A DNA stretch of 64,000 nt from Lycorma delicatula (GCF_047948215.1 NC_134467.1:38934520-38998519); one strand, 5' to 3'; counted from the stretch's first letter, positions 12,523-25,769 are shown. Numbers and translations are program-made. Notes: generated from the sequence alone by a model not told the origin.

Positions 12523-13309
12523 ACGTAATTGGTACATAAATAATATCACATTTATTTACCAGCTTAAATATATTTTTTTTATTATAGAGATTTTCTGATG
12601 ATTTTAATTTTTGTAATTTTAATGATATACAAACCAGGTGGGGTGTAGTAATTACTTGGATATCAAAACCCAAAAACTATTTGTAATTTTTAGCTGTACA
12701 GAGTCATATGTCCTATGCTGATATACGAACAGATGAGGTTCCTTATGTTAAATAGAAATAACAGAATAACTATGCAAACTACTGACTGGAACAATTAAAT
12801 ACAAAAGATGTGTGTAAGAGTTAATTTCCGAAGATTGTTCACAGCAAAAAGTCAACACGTGTTTATAATAAAACAAAAACGTAATACTGTACATGTGGTT
12901 TTGTGACAACATATAGTTAGTGAATTTGTGGTAGACAACATTCCTTCCTGCACAAAAATCCAGTTGTAAAACTATTGCATTAAGAAGCATGAGCTTCATT
13001 CATGGTTATAATACAACAGCTGGATTCCAATAATTCAGTGTCAACTACATTTTATATAGAATCAGCATTACAGAAATTTAAAACATTGAAGTTTTGTCGG
13101 AAGGGTAAAGTTGCAAAGTTAAAAAATTCAAGGAACCACCACTTGATACCAGTTTATGTAAATATAATTAAGGAAAAAAATGTTTTCCTGAAATAATATA
13201 AAATCACTATATAAAAACTTATAAAGACACTATATATATTATACAAAAAAAAATAATGATGACACTAGGATCACAGATAAAAAAAATTATAATATACAAA
13301 ATTATTTAC

Positions 13310-13526
13310 TTCTTTGTTGTTATTTTCTTTCCATTAATAAATCGTGTTGAGGTAGAAGTACGTTTAACGGCAGGGTTTGCGCTGGCTCCACCACTGAATG
13401 CTGATGAAAAAGATGTGAACTCAGCATTTGAGCTGACATTAAACATATCATCAAATCCTTCGATACCAAATGGTGAAAACATTGAACTAATTGTTCCTTG
13501 ACCACCTCGATGAGGACGCCTGCCAC
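13310..13526 (-). CDS. mrj: DNAJB6-like J-protein, exon 4 (Ser/Phe-rich region)
   Basis: This exon encodes residues 121-192 of the long form. The acceptor is ATTACAG, preceded by a long T run, and the donor is GTAAAT (phase 2). It starts GGRRPHRGGQGTISSMFSPF, passes through a Ser/Phe-rich stretch (FTSFSSAFSGG) and ends STSTRFINGKKITTK. In DNAJB6 the Ser-rich region mediates oligomerisation and binding of amyloid-prone clients, and the TST-R-INGKKITTK block is a recognisable C-terminal signature. The Gly codon at its 5' edge needs one G from either exon A or exon B, and both supply it. Confidence 0.94.
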
Positions 13527-13999
13527 CTGTAATATAGCAAAAAAAAAAAACCATAATTTTGGGTCACTAATTCAAATTAAGAATGGTTTAGTTTACTTTT
13601 TAATCTGTATATGCATTGTTAACTATCTGCGGCAATACAGATAAGATTTGGCAGTCAAATTATTTTTTATTACAGCTTTATACAATAGTTCAAGCCATTT
13701 ATCTAACTTCAATATTAAAATAGTTTATCTAAAATTGCATCTTAAAAAAAAATGGAGTGGATGTATACAATTCTCTTAATTTTTTCAGGACTGAAAAATA
13801 TTCTGGATTACTGTACCATTTTTCAAAAATAATTAAATTCATACAGCACCATATTTATTTTCAAACTTTTTTTCCTAAATAAGTTCAAAATTCATTCCCT
13901 TAATGAGAAGTCGGGCAGTCTTTTCCTTATTTAAAAAAATGTACTACTACACAACAAGAAACCTTATAACTTCACCTCATCAAGAAAATTTGCCTCTAC

Positions 14000-14435
14000 C
14001 AGTCCTTAGTATATTCACCTAGGACCTACCAGGGAAAAAGCGATGATGGTTGTTTTTTTCGATATTCATGGGATTGTGTATCATCTTCACTGGGTTCCTG
14101 AAGGTCAAACTACTAATCAACATTACTATCTTGAGGTCCTTGCTCAACTCTGTGAAAAAAATAAGAAAAAAACACCCCAAATTGTGGAAGAACAAGTCAT
14201 TAAAAGGAACAAGATTTCAGACCGTTGAAGCTGTAAAAGTAAAAACAGCACGTGTCATAAAAGATCTCGCAGAAGCAAACTTCCAGCACAGTTTCGAACA
14301 ATGGAAAATTCACATGGGACATTGTAGGGACAGAGGAGGTGTGTTTATTGAAGGAGATAACTAAATATGTATTAATTAAAACAAAATATTTTACAGCATT
14401 AGTCTCGTTAATATCCATACCTCGTACAATAATTA
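14000..14435 (+). mobile_element. mariner transposase, C-terminal fragment with internal deletion
   Basis: Reads MVVFFDIHGIVYHLHWVPEG then QTTNQHYYLEVLAQL, which precedes the second catalytic Asp. The copy then jumps directly to AVKVKTARVIKDLAEANFQH and QWKIHMGHCRDRGGVFIEGD. The HDN and DLAP(C/S)DF blocks are missing. Confidence 0.75.
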
Positions 14436-14688
14436 TCTGAAAAAAGATACCAGCTACCTATGGACCCCCAATACAACAAAAATGTATAAAATATTTGGAG
14501 ACGTTGAGAATATTATACAGACAAATTTAATTTATGTAACAAATGCAGTTTCTTTAATTGTAACAGTGTAAATTTCAGTATTTTTTCAATTTTTAATAAT
14601 TACATGAATTTTAAATACACTTATTTATTTATTATATTTATTATTTATATCTTTGAATTTATTATTTTGTTATTTAAAAAAAAAAAAA

Positions 14689-15140
14689 AAAAAATGGGTC
14701 CAATAAAATGTATTCACTGTTATGTACATAAATGTACTCACTGTAGTCCACATCTCTTGACAAATTGGACTTGACGTGACAATTTTTGGCACTGAGACAG
14801 GCTATGGTATGCATCTCAAAATGACCACCAGCAGTTTCATACAACACCCATGGCTCCAAACTGCACACTGAACTATTGCTGTTAGTGTATCTGGTGTAAT
14901 GGCAGCACATGACTCTTGATTTTTTCACGTAGCTAGTCGATTGTTGCTGGTTTTTGTCGATACACTCATTTTTGACGGTCCCCCAGAGGTAGAAGTCCAG
15001 AGGTATCAAATCAGGAAACCGAGGTGGGTAGTCAACAGCACCTCTTTTTGTTTGTAAGTACAATTTTTTGGACCTCTCATATGCATCGTGTCTGCAGGAG
15101 GGTGTTGGCCACATACTCAATGTTCACATGGACAAAGGTC
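14689..15140 (-). mobile_element. IS630-type transposase fragment (minus)
   Basis: The minus strand reads RGAVDYPPRFPDLIPLDFYL then WGTVKNECIDKNQQ and MCCHYTRYTNSNSS, the C-terminal third-Asp region of IS630/Tc1-mariner transposases. Its left edge carries GGGTCCAATAAAATGTATTC, the same terminus type as at 15587. It is a partner in opposite orientation of the element at 15587-16866. Confidence 0.75.
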
Positions 15141-15586
15141 TAACCCCACTTTATGGCTGACATTTTGTAGTTTTTTAATAAAAATTTATATTTTAAGTAC
15201 TTAACTATACTATAATAATTTATTACAATATAATAATTTATATTATACTAAAATTATATTTTAAGTATTATAAAGATTGAGATATTTTAAAGAAATTTGG
15301 TGCATATATAACCAACAATAAATAAGTTTAAAAACTTTATGTTTGAAATTCCACAACAGCAGAAATTTACATTTTTATAAATTTTATTGTGGACAAAACA
15401 CCTCATTCATATAACTTGAATGATAAACAGCCGAGCTATGATTGAAATTCTGAAAATAAATCACAATAATTATGCAATCTTGACAAAATTTTGTGTTTTC
15501 AATACCTAATAATAGAAAATTAGTGAAGGAAGTGAAAACAGCCACAAAAATCTCAGATTGTATAATTTTTGCAATCTACTACACCC

Positions 15587-16812
15587 AGAGGGTCCAAAAA
15601 ATGTACTCACTGTTTGTATTTAAATAATATCTAAACAAAAATAGTTACACTCACTAATCTAATGTGTAGTATAGTGTAAGGTACTAAATTTGTAGTGGTA
15701 GGCAGAGCTGGCAATTTATGCCACACATGTGGTTGGTGGTAGAACGGGCCAGTCATATTAGGCAGTGCAGCAGAAAACAGTCAAGTAGCAACAACGGCTG
15801 AGGTCTACTTATTTATTCAACGCAAGGCTGTACTGAAGTGGTATTGGAAGTACGAGAACATTCACGAGGTACAACAGGAGTGGAAGAGAGAGTTTAGAAC
15901 ACCGCCTCCAACACGTTGAACAATTGCCTGCATTCACAATAAATTCGAAGCTGACAGAACTGTTAAAGTTGTGCACAAGGAAAGACCACGAACAGCTACA
16001 AGTCTGTTGTTCAATGTTGGATGACAAACACAACAAAAATCAGTGAACCAAGAAGTGCGCAAAAGTGGAGTGGGCCAGTCAAGTGTAAGATGCATTCTTT
16101 AGAGTACAAAATAGTATACCTTCCAAGACTGCTACACACAATGAATGAGGGCAACCCAGATCAAAGGATGGAGTACTGTAAATGTTTTCAGCACATGGTT
16201 GGCGAAGATGAGGAATTTGCAGGGAAGTTGATGTGGATTGACGAGGCGCAATAGATACTGTGAACCGCCACAATTGTGTCTACTGGGCTCCTGAAAATCC
16301 TCATGTTCATGTCGACAGTGCAGTGAATCTACCAGGGGTGTATCAGTGCATGATTTGATTGGTTCCTTATTCTTCAAGAGTACTGCAACTGGTGAACTTT
16401 TTTACGTGCAACAAGATGAAGCCCCATCTCACCACCATCGAGAAGTCAGGTTGTACCTCGATAAAACTCTACCAGTCGGTGGGTGAGTCGAAGAGATGCT
16501 GTTGAGTACCCACCTCGGTCTCCTTATTTGAGACCTCTGGACTTCTACCTCTGGGAGAACGTAAAGAATGACATGTATCGACAAAAACCAGCAACAATCA
16601 ATGAGCTACGTGAAAAAATCGTAGTCATGTGCTGCCATTACACCAGGTACACTAACAACCGTAGTTCAGTGGGGAGTTTGGCGCCATGGGTGTTGTATAG
16701 AACCTGCTGGTAGTCATTTCAAACAAATACCATAACCCCGCTCTCAATGCCAAAAATTGTCATGTCAAGACAAATTTGACACAAGATATGGATTAGCAAA
16801 GTAAGAAAATTT

Positions 16813-16849
<37 letters not shown>

Positions 16850-16855
16850 GGGGTC

Positions 16856-16866
<11 letters not shown>
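15587..16866 (+). mobile_element. IS630-type transposon relic
   Basis: The left edge AGGGTCCAAAAAATGTACTC resembles the edge of the minus copy at 14691. Decayed frames give [29 protein letters not shown] (first Asp), [34 protein letters not shown] (third Asp) and MCCHYTRYTNNRSS. Frame breaks and stops are frequent. The right side runs into a TA microsatellite that itself contains CAGAGGGGTCCAAAA in the same, not inverted, orientation. Confidence 0.75.

Positions 16867-16890
<24 letters not shown>
16815..16890. repeat. TA microsatellite split by a transposon-end motif
   Basis: Two runs of TA repeats are separated by CAGAGGGGTCCAAAA (about 16845-16860), which matches the terminus of the neighbouring IS630 family. 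Confidence 0.8.
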
Positions 16891-16893
<3 letters not shown>

Positions 16894-17308
16894 TTTCTAA
16901 AATCAATCCTTTCAGGAATAATATTCCTCCACACTATATAAATTATTCAACTCTGTAAAGTCACATAACTTTGGCTAGCTAGCCTACATGGGTTTTTATT
17001 ATTGATTTTAATTTTTGTCTTTTAATTTAAATTAGAATTTTTGAAAAAAATTTTAGTTATATTTCTGTTTTGATTTAATTGGAAAAGGATCTTTTAACAA
17101 TTTTAAATATCATGTATAGTACAGGGTTTTTAATTTTAATGAATAATTTGTAACGAATGATTTGAAAAACAGTATAGCAACTGATGATGTGAGGTACTTG
17201 CGAAAGCACACTTTTTTGGATTATGGAATAAGGTACGTGGGTCATCCTATTTATTTTACTTTATTAATTCTGTACTTGGGTTGATCGGATTAATATTATA
17301 TACACACA

Positions 17309-17309
<1 letters not shown>

Positions 17310-17355
<46 letters not shown>

Positions 17356-17356
17356 T
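17310..17356. repeat. AT/AC microsatellite
   Basis: A run of AT dinucleotides is bordered on both sides by AC dinucleotides. Confidence 0.85.
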
Positions 17357-17449
17357 GTACAAAAAAAAAGGACTGAGGTTCATAAAAAGTTATTTATTTA
17401 GTATCTCTTAACTTGACTTACAATAATAAATTACAGGTAATAAAATGAG

Positions 17450-18260
17450 CAAGTAACTTTTACGGTTTTTCTTACAAGAGTTCAATGTGATCACCTTTCA
17501 TCAAACGGCACATATCCAAGTGACAAGTGTCCCACATTAACCAGATGAGGTGCTGGAGGTTTGGTGGCAATTGCAAACATTCTCTGACAAGTGGTCCATG
17601 CCAATCAATCTTGACTGAGGAAAATATCATTCAACCAATCCCTTACAGTTACACCACTGAGGAGGCGCGCAATCTTGTTTCCAAATAAAATTCTCTGGTT
17701 CGTCTTGCAATCGAGGAAAGAGTCAATGTACGCACAGCATATTCAAATAAACTCTGTTAAACTGTTATACTCGCTTCAGCAAAAAAGAACCCGTAATGAA
17801 TGTTGTACAGAAAATATTTAATTTTGGGATTGCTTGCAAGAATTTATGGGGACTTTCTGATCCCAAGTTACAGACATTTTGTGAGTTAACTTTTTTATTA
17901 ATATAAAACATCAACTTATCACTGAACACAATATGATTAAGAAAGTTGAGTTTGTGAAGTTGACTCACATAACATAGTCTTAAGGTCCAAAGCCTGTAAC
18001 AACTGTATATGTTAATGACATATAAATATTTCACACTGTCATCACTAGTTTATAACCGTCCTTTCTCAGATTTTTAGGAATATGCAAAAATAACTCCCAG
18101 ATATGTTCAACATTTTCGTCAGACACTTTTGGATCATCGCATACTCTTCTTTCCTTTATACAGACATCTGATCGTTTCAAACTGATTACGCATAGATGAA
18201 TATTTTTGTCACTTACAGGATAACAATTAAACTCTCAATTAAATGCACATCGAACTATAA
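17450..18260 (-). mobile_element. IS630-type transposase relic (minus)
   Basis: The minus strand reads ERRVCDDPKVSDENVEHIWE then LFLHIPKNLRK (HTH-linker region), then FLNHIVFSDKLMFYINKKVN (first Asp block, normally VFSDE-F-LSGKVN), then SQNVCNLGSESPHKFLQ and PKLNIFCTTFITGSF. The C-terminal part near 17500-17620 carries LPPNLQHLIW. The catalytic Glu/Asp after VFSD is replaced by Lys, and several frames are broken. Confidence 0.75.
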
Positions 18261-19004
18261 CTATAGATTCACATGTAATAAAATATAACACACAGCAGGC
18301 TTTTTGCAACTGAAAAGACGCACATGAGTCAATCTACCCATGCACGCAAATAAACTGTCCTTTTTAAGTAAAACAACACAATACACCTCATCCATGAGAT
18401 ATTATAACAAACACTGATTTTTTTTTGCACACTAAGTATATATATATATTGTTTTTTTATTACTTTTTAAACATCTAATTTTCAAGTTATTTTATTTGGT
18501 ACTACTGCACTTTATGAATTTGAAACCATTTTTGTTTATTTGGATATTGTAGAAATGATCTCTATAAACACAATTTTATTTATTTTAAATGTCATAAAAT
18601 GGGTGCACCATTTACTAAGATAGAACTGAACTATTTTAATATTAATTTCATGTAATTCTGTCCAGTTTCTCTTTAATTACTCATGGACAAAAAGAAACAA
18701 AAATAAAAAATTACATTTGCTTTTTGGTATAAAAGACTTAAAAAGGGAAAACTAACAGAAATCTACTTATTTGATCAGAATTTGTTTAAAATAAAAGTAT
18801 TATTTATATCTCTAAACAAATAGAATATTTCAGATAATTTTATTCTTGTTATATATCAATGAAATTTAGATTTTTTTTTAAGATACGGTACTTTTTCATC
18901 ACATATTTCAAAATTTAGGCAGTGTATGTTTTTGTTTAAACTTAATTGTAGTATTCAGTTTTTTACCAAGATTCCTATTAAAACTTAAAATTTAAGCAAA
19001 AGAT

Positions 19005-20110
19005 TACGATATGGTGGTTCAAATATAAATGGAAATTTGTTCGCAGAAATAGTTTATTTACAAAAATTGACAAAATGAATATTAAATCTTCTGAAGATAG
19101 TCTCCATGAACGTTCACACACTTTTGCCAATGTTTTTGAACGTTTTGAATACCATTTTCATAGAATTATATCAGCTGTACACCGAGCCAATTGCGTACAA
19201 ATTTTTCAATCTCATCGATGGTCACAAAATGATGTTCACCTAATGTGTCCTTGAGCAGGCCAAACAAATTATAATCAGAAAGACTTCTAGTAAGATCAGC
19301 CAGATGTTCAAACCAGCTGAATTTGATGACTGTTCCAAACCACTGTGGGACTGCATATTGTCATGAAGAAAGATGGCATTGCATATTGAAATACTGCAGC
19401 GTTTCAATCTGCAGACATCCATAACAGGTCGCTGTGGTAAGCACGCGACATTCATGGTTTTCAGTTTGAAGCAAAGAAATCAACATACAGTACTTCTCTA
19501 TATCCCAGAACACAGTTACACAAAACCTTACCGACTGATAGCAAGTTTCACAGGTCATGCCTCGTCTTTCTTTCACCCATCGACGCTAGTTTACTTTTAG
19601 ATATACAATGGTTCATCCATTGTTTTCATCATCCAATAGACCTTCCCCATCCTGCTCATAATGCATTAGAAGAAGAGTACAAATCACCTCTGAGTAAATT
19701 TCTGCTCAAAGGTAAGGAGGTTAGAAACCAATCTGGCAGCAATTTTACAGTAACTGAGTTAGTCATAACTAATTGTTTTTATACTGCCAACACTAATTTC
19801 TACTCTTGTTGCCATCTTCTGCACATGGATATATTTGTTATCCAATATCAGCTGCTCAACACAGTGAATGTTCTTGGGTGTGATACGATGCACAGTTGTC
19901 GATCATGAGCTTCGTTTTCATACATAAGCGCACATACTTCAACAATACAAGCGTACATAGTCTGGTGTAAATCGGTTTAACATTCTTTAATTAAAAATTT
20001 AATAATGCTTGTTCATCATGTTACTGACCATCCAACGATGCAAAGAGAACTGCTATAGGTTGGCTAGAGTGGTATCTACTAGTCATCTCATTCAGTGCAG
20101 CTACAACGTC
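19005..20110 (-). mobile_element. mariner transposase relic (minus)
   Basis: The minus strand reads AIFLHDNMQSHSGLEQSSNS (second Asp block, LHDNARPH), followed after frame changes by a degraded Pro-Asp-Leu-Ala region and HWQKCVNVHGDYLQKI at the C-terminus (usually W-KC---QGDYFE). The N-terminal half toward 20.1 kb is too decayed to read. The left edge near 19010 (GATATGGTGGTTCAAATATA) may be the terminus. Confidence 0.65.
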
Positions 20111-22650
20111 AGGTATTAATTTCTCTTTTTTCCCCCAAAAAAATCCTCATTTACTTTTAACATATATATATATTTCATTTTATTTACTATTAACATCTAT
20201 TTTGGTCATGTACAATTAATATAAATGCCAACAACATGCAGTAGATGTACCAAATGTTATTTAACTTTAAGGATGTATATAATAAGTAAACATTCATCTC
20301 ATAAATGTTTCTTTGGCCTTTCGAATTTGATCTGTAAATCATTCTCGTCTTATGCCACAATTTACAAGATGTTACAGATAGTAATAATTAAGTTGTAAAG
20401 GAATGCTGTTACAATTTTATCAACAACACTTTTATTTTCACTACATTTATGAGTAAAAATTATTTCCAACACTGTTATTTCGTAAAATAAAATTATATCA
20501 GAAATATTTTACCTGCAAATTTATAAATATCAAATAGCCGGTAAAATGTTCTAATATTTATCATTAAACCACGAAAAATTGTTTGAAGATTCAAAAACCT
20601 CGTCATATATTCTCTTATTTCCTATTCACAAAACCCTATCTACGTAATTGATTTAACGAGAGCAGTTTCTGCAGATTTTCAACTTAATATCAACTAAGCT
20701 CCAGCTGGAACATTTGTTCAAGTTTTCTTCTGGCAATATGACATGACATCTCACACCTGAAATACTTTCCTTGTTCAACTACTTTTGTTTTATAAAAGGA
20801 TTACAACCTCTTCCAACAGAATCTTGATAACAACTTTTCATTTAATTATACATTAGCAATAACAGAATAAAGGTTTTCAAAATATAAAATAACTTTGACA
20901 TATTTTGATTTTTGGGATTCATAACTATTTCTAGCTATGAAAGTGAGTCGTTTCTTGATATTGGATCAATCTGCATATCCTTATTAACAGTATTATTTCA
21001 TCATTAAACACACAATCCAAAACTTTAAAAATTTAATTAAATAAAACAAATTTCACTCATTAATTTATATAACAAATAAAAATTATTTCAATTTTCTTTT
21101 CGGATTCCATTAATCAATTCAATTTTAAATTTCTATAACAGTCTCCAATAATGATTAAATTTCAAATCATATTTTCTTCATGTTCGCCTAATATTCTATT
21201 TACATTTTAATATGGAATGCTAACACATTAAAATTTAATATTTTTTTTAAGCATTGTACAATCTTAAAGGGATTTTATTACATTGCAAATCTTTACAGGA
21301 GAAATCTTTTCCCTTTCCGTATTAATCAACGCTATTTCTATAACCTCCTAGTTTTTCTTCCATCTGTTTTTTAGCACTGAAAAGTTATTCTAATTTGGAT
21401 TAATCATTTAATCGCTTTATTTTTCAGTCTTCATCTTTCTTCATGTATTTTTTATACCTTAACTGAATAAAATTAAAACAAATAAGAAATAAAAATATTT
21501 TAATATCATAATAAATATTATTCAAACAAAATTAAAAAAAAAAGAGCAATAAAATGAAATTTAAAACTTATTTCTCAATAATCTGAACTAAAATTTTAAA
21601 CAAATATATTAAGATATTTTTCCCTTTCATTCTTCTTTCGATTTATTACAATTTACTGTCAGGACTATCATTTTTATCACATTCTTGTTTACATTCAATA
21701 ATATCATTCTTTTGCTGTTCAAACGTATCATCTGGCTTTAAATTTGTCAAATTTTTAAAATTTATATTAGAACCAGATTCTGTAAAAACTTTATTACCTA
21801 TAAAAAACAAGAAATATAAACTTTTCATTTAAATATATATTCTTTTAATTTTAAAATATTTAATACAATTAATAATGTCTGGTTGACAAATTACTGTAAA
21901 ACATATAAATAAATAATCTGATATATATAAAAAAAATCTAGCGGTTTCTATGAACGTTACTTTTTTATATAAAAACTACTCAACCGATCGAACTGAAATT
22001 TTACATCAAAAAAGTTTTTATACCTGGGAAGAATGAATACAGAACAATGATTGCCGTTATAAAATGTTTCAAAATCATGGTTGTTTTAATGGCTTGCGGT
22101 AACAACCGGATTATATTCTTTGCCGATAGTCAACTATCTATGGACATTAATAAATTTGAATTTGGAGACCACTAATAGTATTTGAAATTAAATATTCATT
22201 TATTATTGAAAATCTTTTTAAATATCCCTTTCAGTTATAGAAAAATGTAGCTTTAAAGGTGTGAAGGTGTATGGTGCAGCAGCTTAACCAATACATCCAC
22301 TGCCACCATTACTATTACTGTGTGTAAGATACAACTGACTGTACCGTTGCTTCTGACTAACTTGATTAAAAAACACAAAATAAATCGTATCATTTGGTGA
22401 TATTCTTACAGCAAGATTATCTGTGGCTAACCTACAGGAGGGAAAAAAAATGAATACAGTTTTTAATATGCTAAAAAAAGGGGATGGAAGGGATTCGAAC
22501 TCAGAACCTTCTGAATGGAAAACAAAAATTGAAATTATTTCTTTCAAAAAAAAAATTTGTGAGCTTGGATAGTATTTTTTTTTTTTTAATTACTTTTTAA
22601 AACATCTGATACAAAGCTGTAAAAAATATATAATATTAAATTACATTGAA
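20111..22650. other. AT-rich intronic region, no gene
   Basis: No coding pattern was recognised. 21925-22150 resembles noncoding repeat sequence with a pentapyrimidine-poor, T-rich start, but no family can be named. A B-box-like GTTCGAATCC on the minus strand near 22490 is isolated. Confidence 0.35.
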
Positions 22651-22671
22651 CGTATCACCAAAACAAATTAC

Positions 22672-22770
22672 TGATCTCTGTAGCAGATTGGTAGTGTCTT
22701 GGCCTTTCATAGGGATGTCCTGGTCAGGCATGGCATTTTTCATACAATACAAATTTCTACTTTCAATTTT
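22672..22770 (+). mobile_element. Truncated tRNA-type SINE
   Basis: TTGGTAGTGTCTTGGCCTTT, then CATAGGG, then TGTCCTGGTCAGGCATGGCA aligns with the SINE at 38.45 kb, but the B-box core GGTTTGAATCC of that copy is absent. This is a small internal deletion removing the pol III promoter element. Confidence 0.6.
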
Positions 22771-23154
22771 CAAATTTCTATATACAAGCCTCTTTCTAAG
22801 ATGACAATTTGTAAAAACACTCATGAATTTACATCATATGTTTGATCTACCCCAATCAGAAGCAATCTATACACAGGCAGTTTTTTCCCCACTCTCTTTT
22901 TCCTATTTCTATATACTCCTTTTTCCTATTCCTCATATGATCAATCTACAGAAAAAATCCTGTAATTAAAAAAATTAAACTACAACTTCTAACTTTCTAG
23001 TAAACACACAATGTTGTGCTGTTGTCAAAAAGCAATTACATACTGTGATGTTGTAGGAAACATCACACCTTGAGAAGTTAATAATATCACCTTTTTTAAT
23101 TTTAAGTGGCATAAACTGCTGTGATTATTATCTACTGTCAATTGTATGATGCAG

Positions 23155-23650
23155 CCAAATTGAATTCAATGATAACTTTTGGAGTATTTTACGCAAGCAA
23201 TTTCACTTTGACGGTGAGATACTAAAATTAATAATCACGTAAATGAAGGTAAAAGAATTGGTTTTCAATTTTCACCAGAAAAAACATGTTGTGTGCTCTT
23301 CTGTAGAAAGAGTTTACTAAGAGTCTGGCACTTTAGATAAGCGTAAAATAAGATATAAAGATAATATGAAATTCTTAGGTGCCAAAATCAGCAAATACCA
23401 CAAATATTAATTGGAGCTCACACAGATAAGTTCTACTGAACTTATACAAGTTTCTAATACGGTTCCAGAAAGTAATACGGTTGCTTTGATTACTCATCTG
23501 CTCGTCCATGTCGTTTGAAAAAGTTAGATGATAAACGTCATGCAGGAGTTTGGGACACCATGGGAGTGTTTCCAATAAGACATACAAAGTCTCCTCTCTA
23601 AAACAGGCATATTAACACCTCCCCCCCTGGTTATAAATTAGATCCTTACA
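23155..23650 (+). mobile_element. Jockey/R1-like LINE reverse transcriptase scrap
   Basis: Reads GFQFSPEKTCCVLFCRK (normally GF-FSP-KT--V-F-R) and later LKKLDDKRHAGVWDTMGVFP (normally LKKLD-VHHAGIR-ATGAF-TSP). These blocks lie downstream of the catalytic FADD motif in jockey-type reverse transcriptases. The intervening sequence is shifted in frame and partly deleted. Confidence 0.55.
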
Positions 23651-24781
23651 CTGAATATACAACAGAAGTTTCATCATGCGTTGACATCAATTAACTAGCT
23701 AAATAAAATCATTCTTCAATTTTCAGGTTAATACTGCTTAGTATATTCCTGATATTTGAAATTGAATATTATCAAACTGAATAATTAATTATCAGAAAGA
23801 AACACTCATAAATTTTTATCGGGTAAATGATTGTTACGTTCATCCATCAGTCCGACCCGGTTAAATACTTTGAATTTTATAGAGAATAATTGCTTCCAGT
23901 CGACTAATATACACAATTTAAAGGAGCAGTTTTTCTTGTTGCTTCTAATGTTTCATAACCTTAAGGTTCCAGCATCCTAAATTTACACTAAGATGAAATT
24001 TCATAGCGCTGAATACCATTTCTATTTGTAATACAGAAACTGACAGCATATTTAATCTATAAATAATGACTATGGAAAAACCAATTCGATCCTTATTTTT
24101 CCAAGTCAATCTGATACAGGATCATTATTATTTTTGAGAATCTTTCTCAAACATGACTTGTACAAAGGAAAAAATAGTCTTCTGTGGTTTAACCACATCG
24201 ATTTGGACATACAAACATTTTTGATAACATCTCCATAATTCTTTGTACTTATAATTACAATTTATTTCTAGTAAGCACCTTGATTAACCGTAATTTGTAT
24301 TTTTAGATGTTTATTACAAAATGAGACTTTACATTCCTCAGTTTTCTTCTCTTTTATTATTCTGTTGAATTGTATTAACTTTTTATTTTCTATTATAACT
24401 TGAGATTCGTTAATCTTGTATTTATTATTATCAGCAGCCGCTGCTCTAACGACCAGCTCAGCAACTATGTAAACTGTAACACCTATGCTGGTATATCGTG
24501 CAGATTTACAGAATAGAATATTTTACTGTACTTGTTACTTCTATATGAGAATCTTCAAATGTGATTTTACAAATATTTTATTTAAGTTTTTCTGTAAGGC
24601 GGTTACTAAATACTAAACCAACATAAGAAGCTAAGCAGCACTTCATATCTTTAAAACTATTGTTCATAGTCTTCACATGACACTTGTGACAACTTTTAAA
24701 CAAAAATAAAAACAAAGAAAACTGATAACTACCATATAAATTATTTACTAAAATGTTATATAAAGAACATATATAAATTAC

Positions 24782-24967
24782 CAAATAATTCCTCAAATGG
24801 TGAACCACCGAAGAATTCACGGAATACCTCCTCAGGATCTCTGAACGTGAATGGGAAATTAAACATGAAATCTGCATCAGGATCCATAGCATGATGTCTT
24901 CCACGAGATCTTGCTCTATCATTAAGTCCTTCTTTACCAAACTGATCGTAGACTCTCCTTTTCTTTT
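24782..24967 (-). CDS. mrj: DNAJB6-like J-protein, alternative exon A (G/F-rich, long form)
   Basis: This 186-base exon has acceptor TTCCAG and donor GTAATT, phase 1 at both ends. It completes J-domain helix IV ([16 protein letters not shown]), continues with a basic patch ([15 protein letters not shown]), then [20 protein letters not shown] and [10 protein letters not shown]. The [14 protein letters not shown] block is typical of DNAJB6/DNAJB2-type proteins, where the Gly/Phe segment regulates Hsp70 coupling and client binding. It covers residues 59-120 of the 225-residue form. This is the canonical DNAJB6-like version of the exon. A LINE copy lies about 0.8 kb upstream in transcription (25.8-26.8 kb). 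Confidence 0.94.
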
Positions 24968-25769
24968 CTGGAAAAAAAAACTGTCCATTAAAAATGAGGA
25001 ACAAAAAAAATAGCTTTTTAAAGATAAAAATATAATGAATAAAGTAGATGATCATATGAAGAGGATGAAACTGTAACAGCACCCTTATTTCACAGCCATC
25101 GATACACCAGTTAATTAAAAGCATTAAACACCAAGCCCATCAACCCTTACTACTGTGAGAGATTAACGTTAAAAAAGGTTCACGGACCCAAAAAAAAACA
25201 AAAAAAATAACTAAATTTATTACCTCGGTAATACAAAATAACAAAGAAAAAATTCAGATCAGGGAATTGATGGAGAAACTTCTGTGTATTAATAGAATTC
25301 AAAACGGCTTCAAAAAATAACAAAACGAAAAAAATAATACAATATTACTTTTAACAAAGGGAAGAAATCTTAGAAAGATAAACTGATACGATAATCAGTT
25401 CATTTTTTTCTTCTGTAATCACATTTGAAGGACAAACATATGGGACATTTAAACTGGATGAAATTTTCTATATATATGAAATAAAAGCAGATCTCAGTTC
25501 AATAAACTGATTTATTTATTTTATTTTTTTTAAGTTAGAAGTTCCTGAAGTTAAATTAAAACAGCAAAAAAAAACTATTACGGCAGAAATGGATCTAACT
25601 TAAATTTTAAATATAAATGGCTTAGGTCCCAGACTATATGTGAAAGCATGCATGGCACACCTACGCGTATATCTACTTACACACCTAAATAACCGATTGA
25701 GCAATTTTTTACAACAAAAATATAAAATATCTGAAAAAAATTAAAATTTTTTTCATAATTAAAAAATAG

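Larger units (their letters stand above)
8601..13309 (-). other. mrj: mrj intron between exon 4 and terminal exon (4.7 kb)
   Basis: The intron starts GTAAAT on the minus strand and ends TTTTAG. It carries two plus-strand mariner relics (9.4-10.4 and 11.27-12.52 kb), one copy of a dispersed repeat (8.92-9.22 kb) and a strong hairpin at 10741-10796. Bases 10400-10740 and 12530-13300 show no gene. Confidence 0.85.
13527..24781 (-). other. mrj: mrj intron between exon A and exon 4 (11.3 kb)
   Basis: The intron runs from GTAATT to ATTACAG on the minus strand. It contains a mariner fragment (14.0 kb), a pair of oppositely oriented IS630-type elements (14.7 and 15.6-16.9 kb), a third IS630 remnant (17.4 kb), a mariner relic (19.0 kb), a truncated SINE (22.7 kb) and a jockey-like LINE scrap (23.2 kb). 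20110-22650 is plain AT-rich DNA in which no gene was recognised. Confidence 0.85.

Noticed and set aside
22475..22510. A second tRNA-like or SINE head on the minus strand
   Set aside because: Only a B-box-like GTTCGAATCC was seen, without an A box at the right distance or a matching body.
22284..22547. An 87-codon ORF on the minus strand
   Set aside because: The composition is that of noncoding AT-rich DNA and no family motif is present.
24578..25124. Larger coding regions around exon A
   Set aside because: Two long open frames overlap here. Only 24782-24967 has splice sites and DNAJB6 motifs; the flanks translate to Phe/Leu/Ile-rich noncoding sequence.
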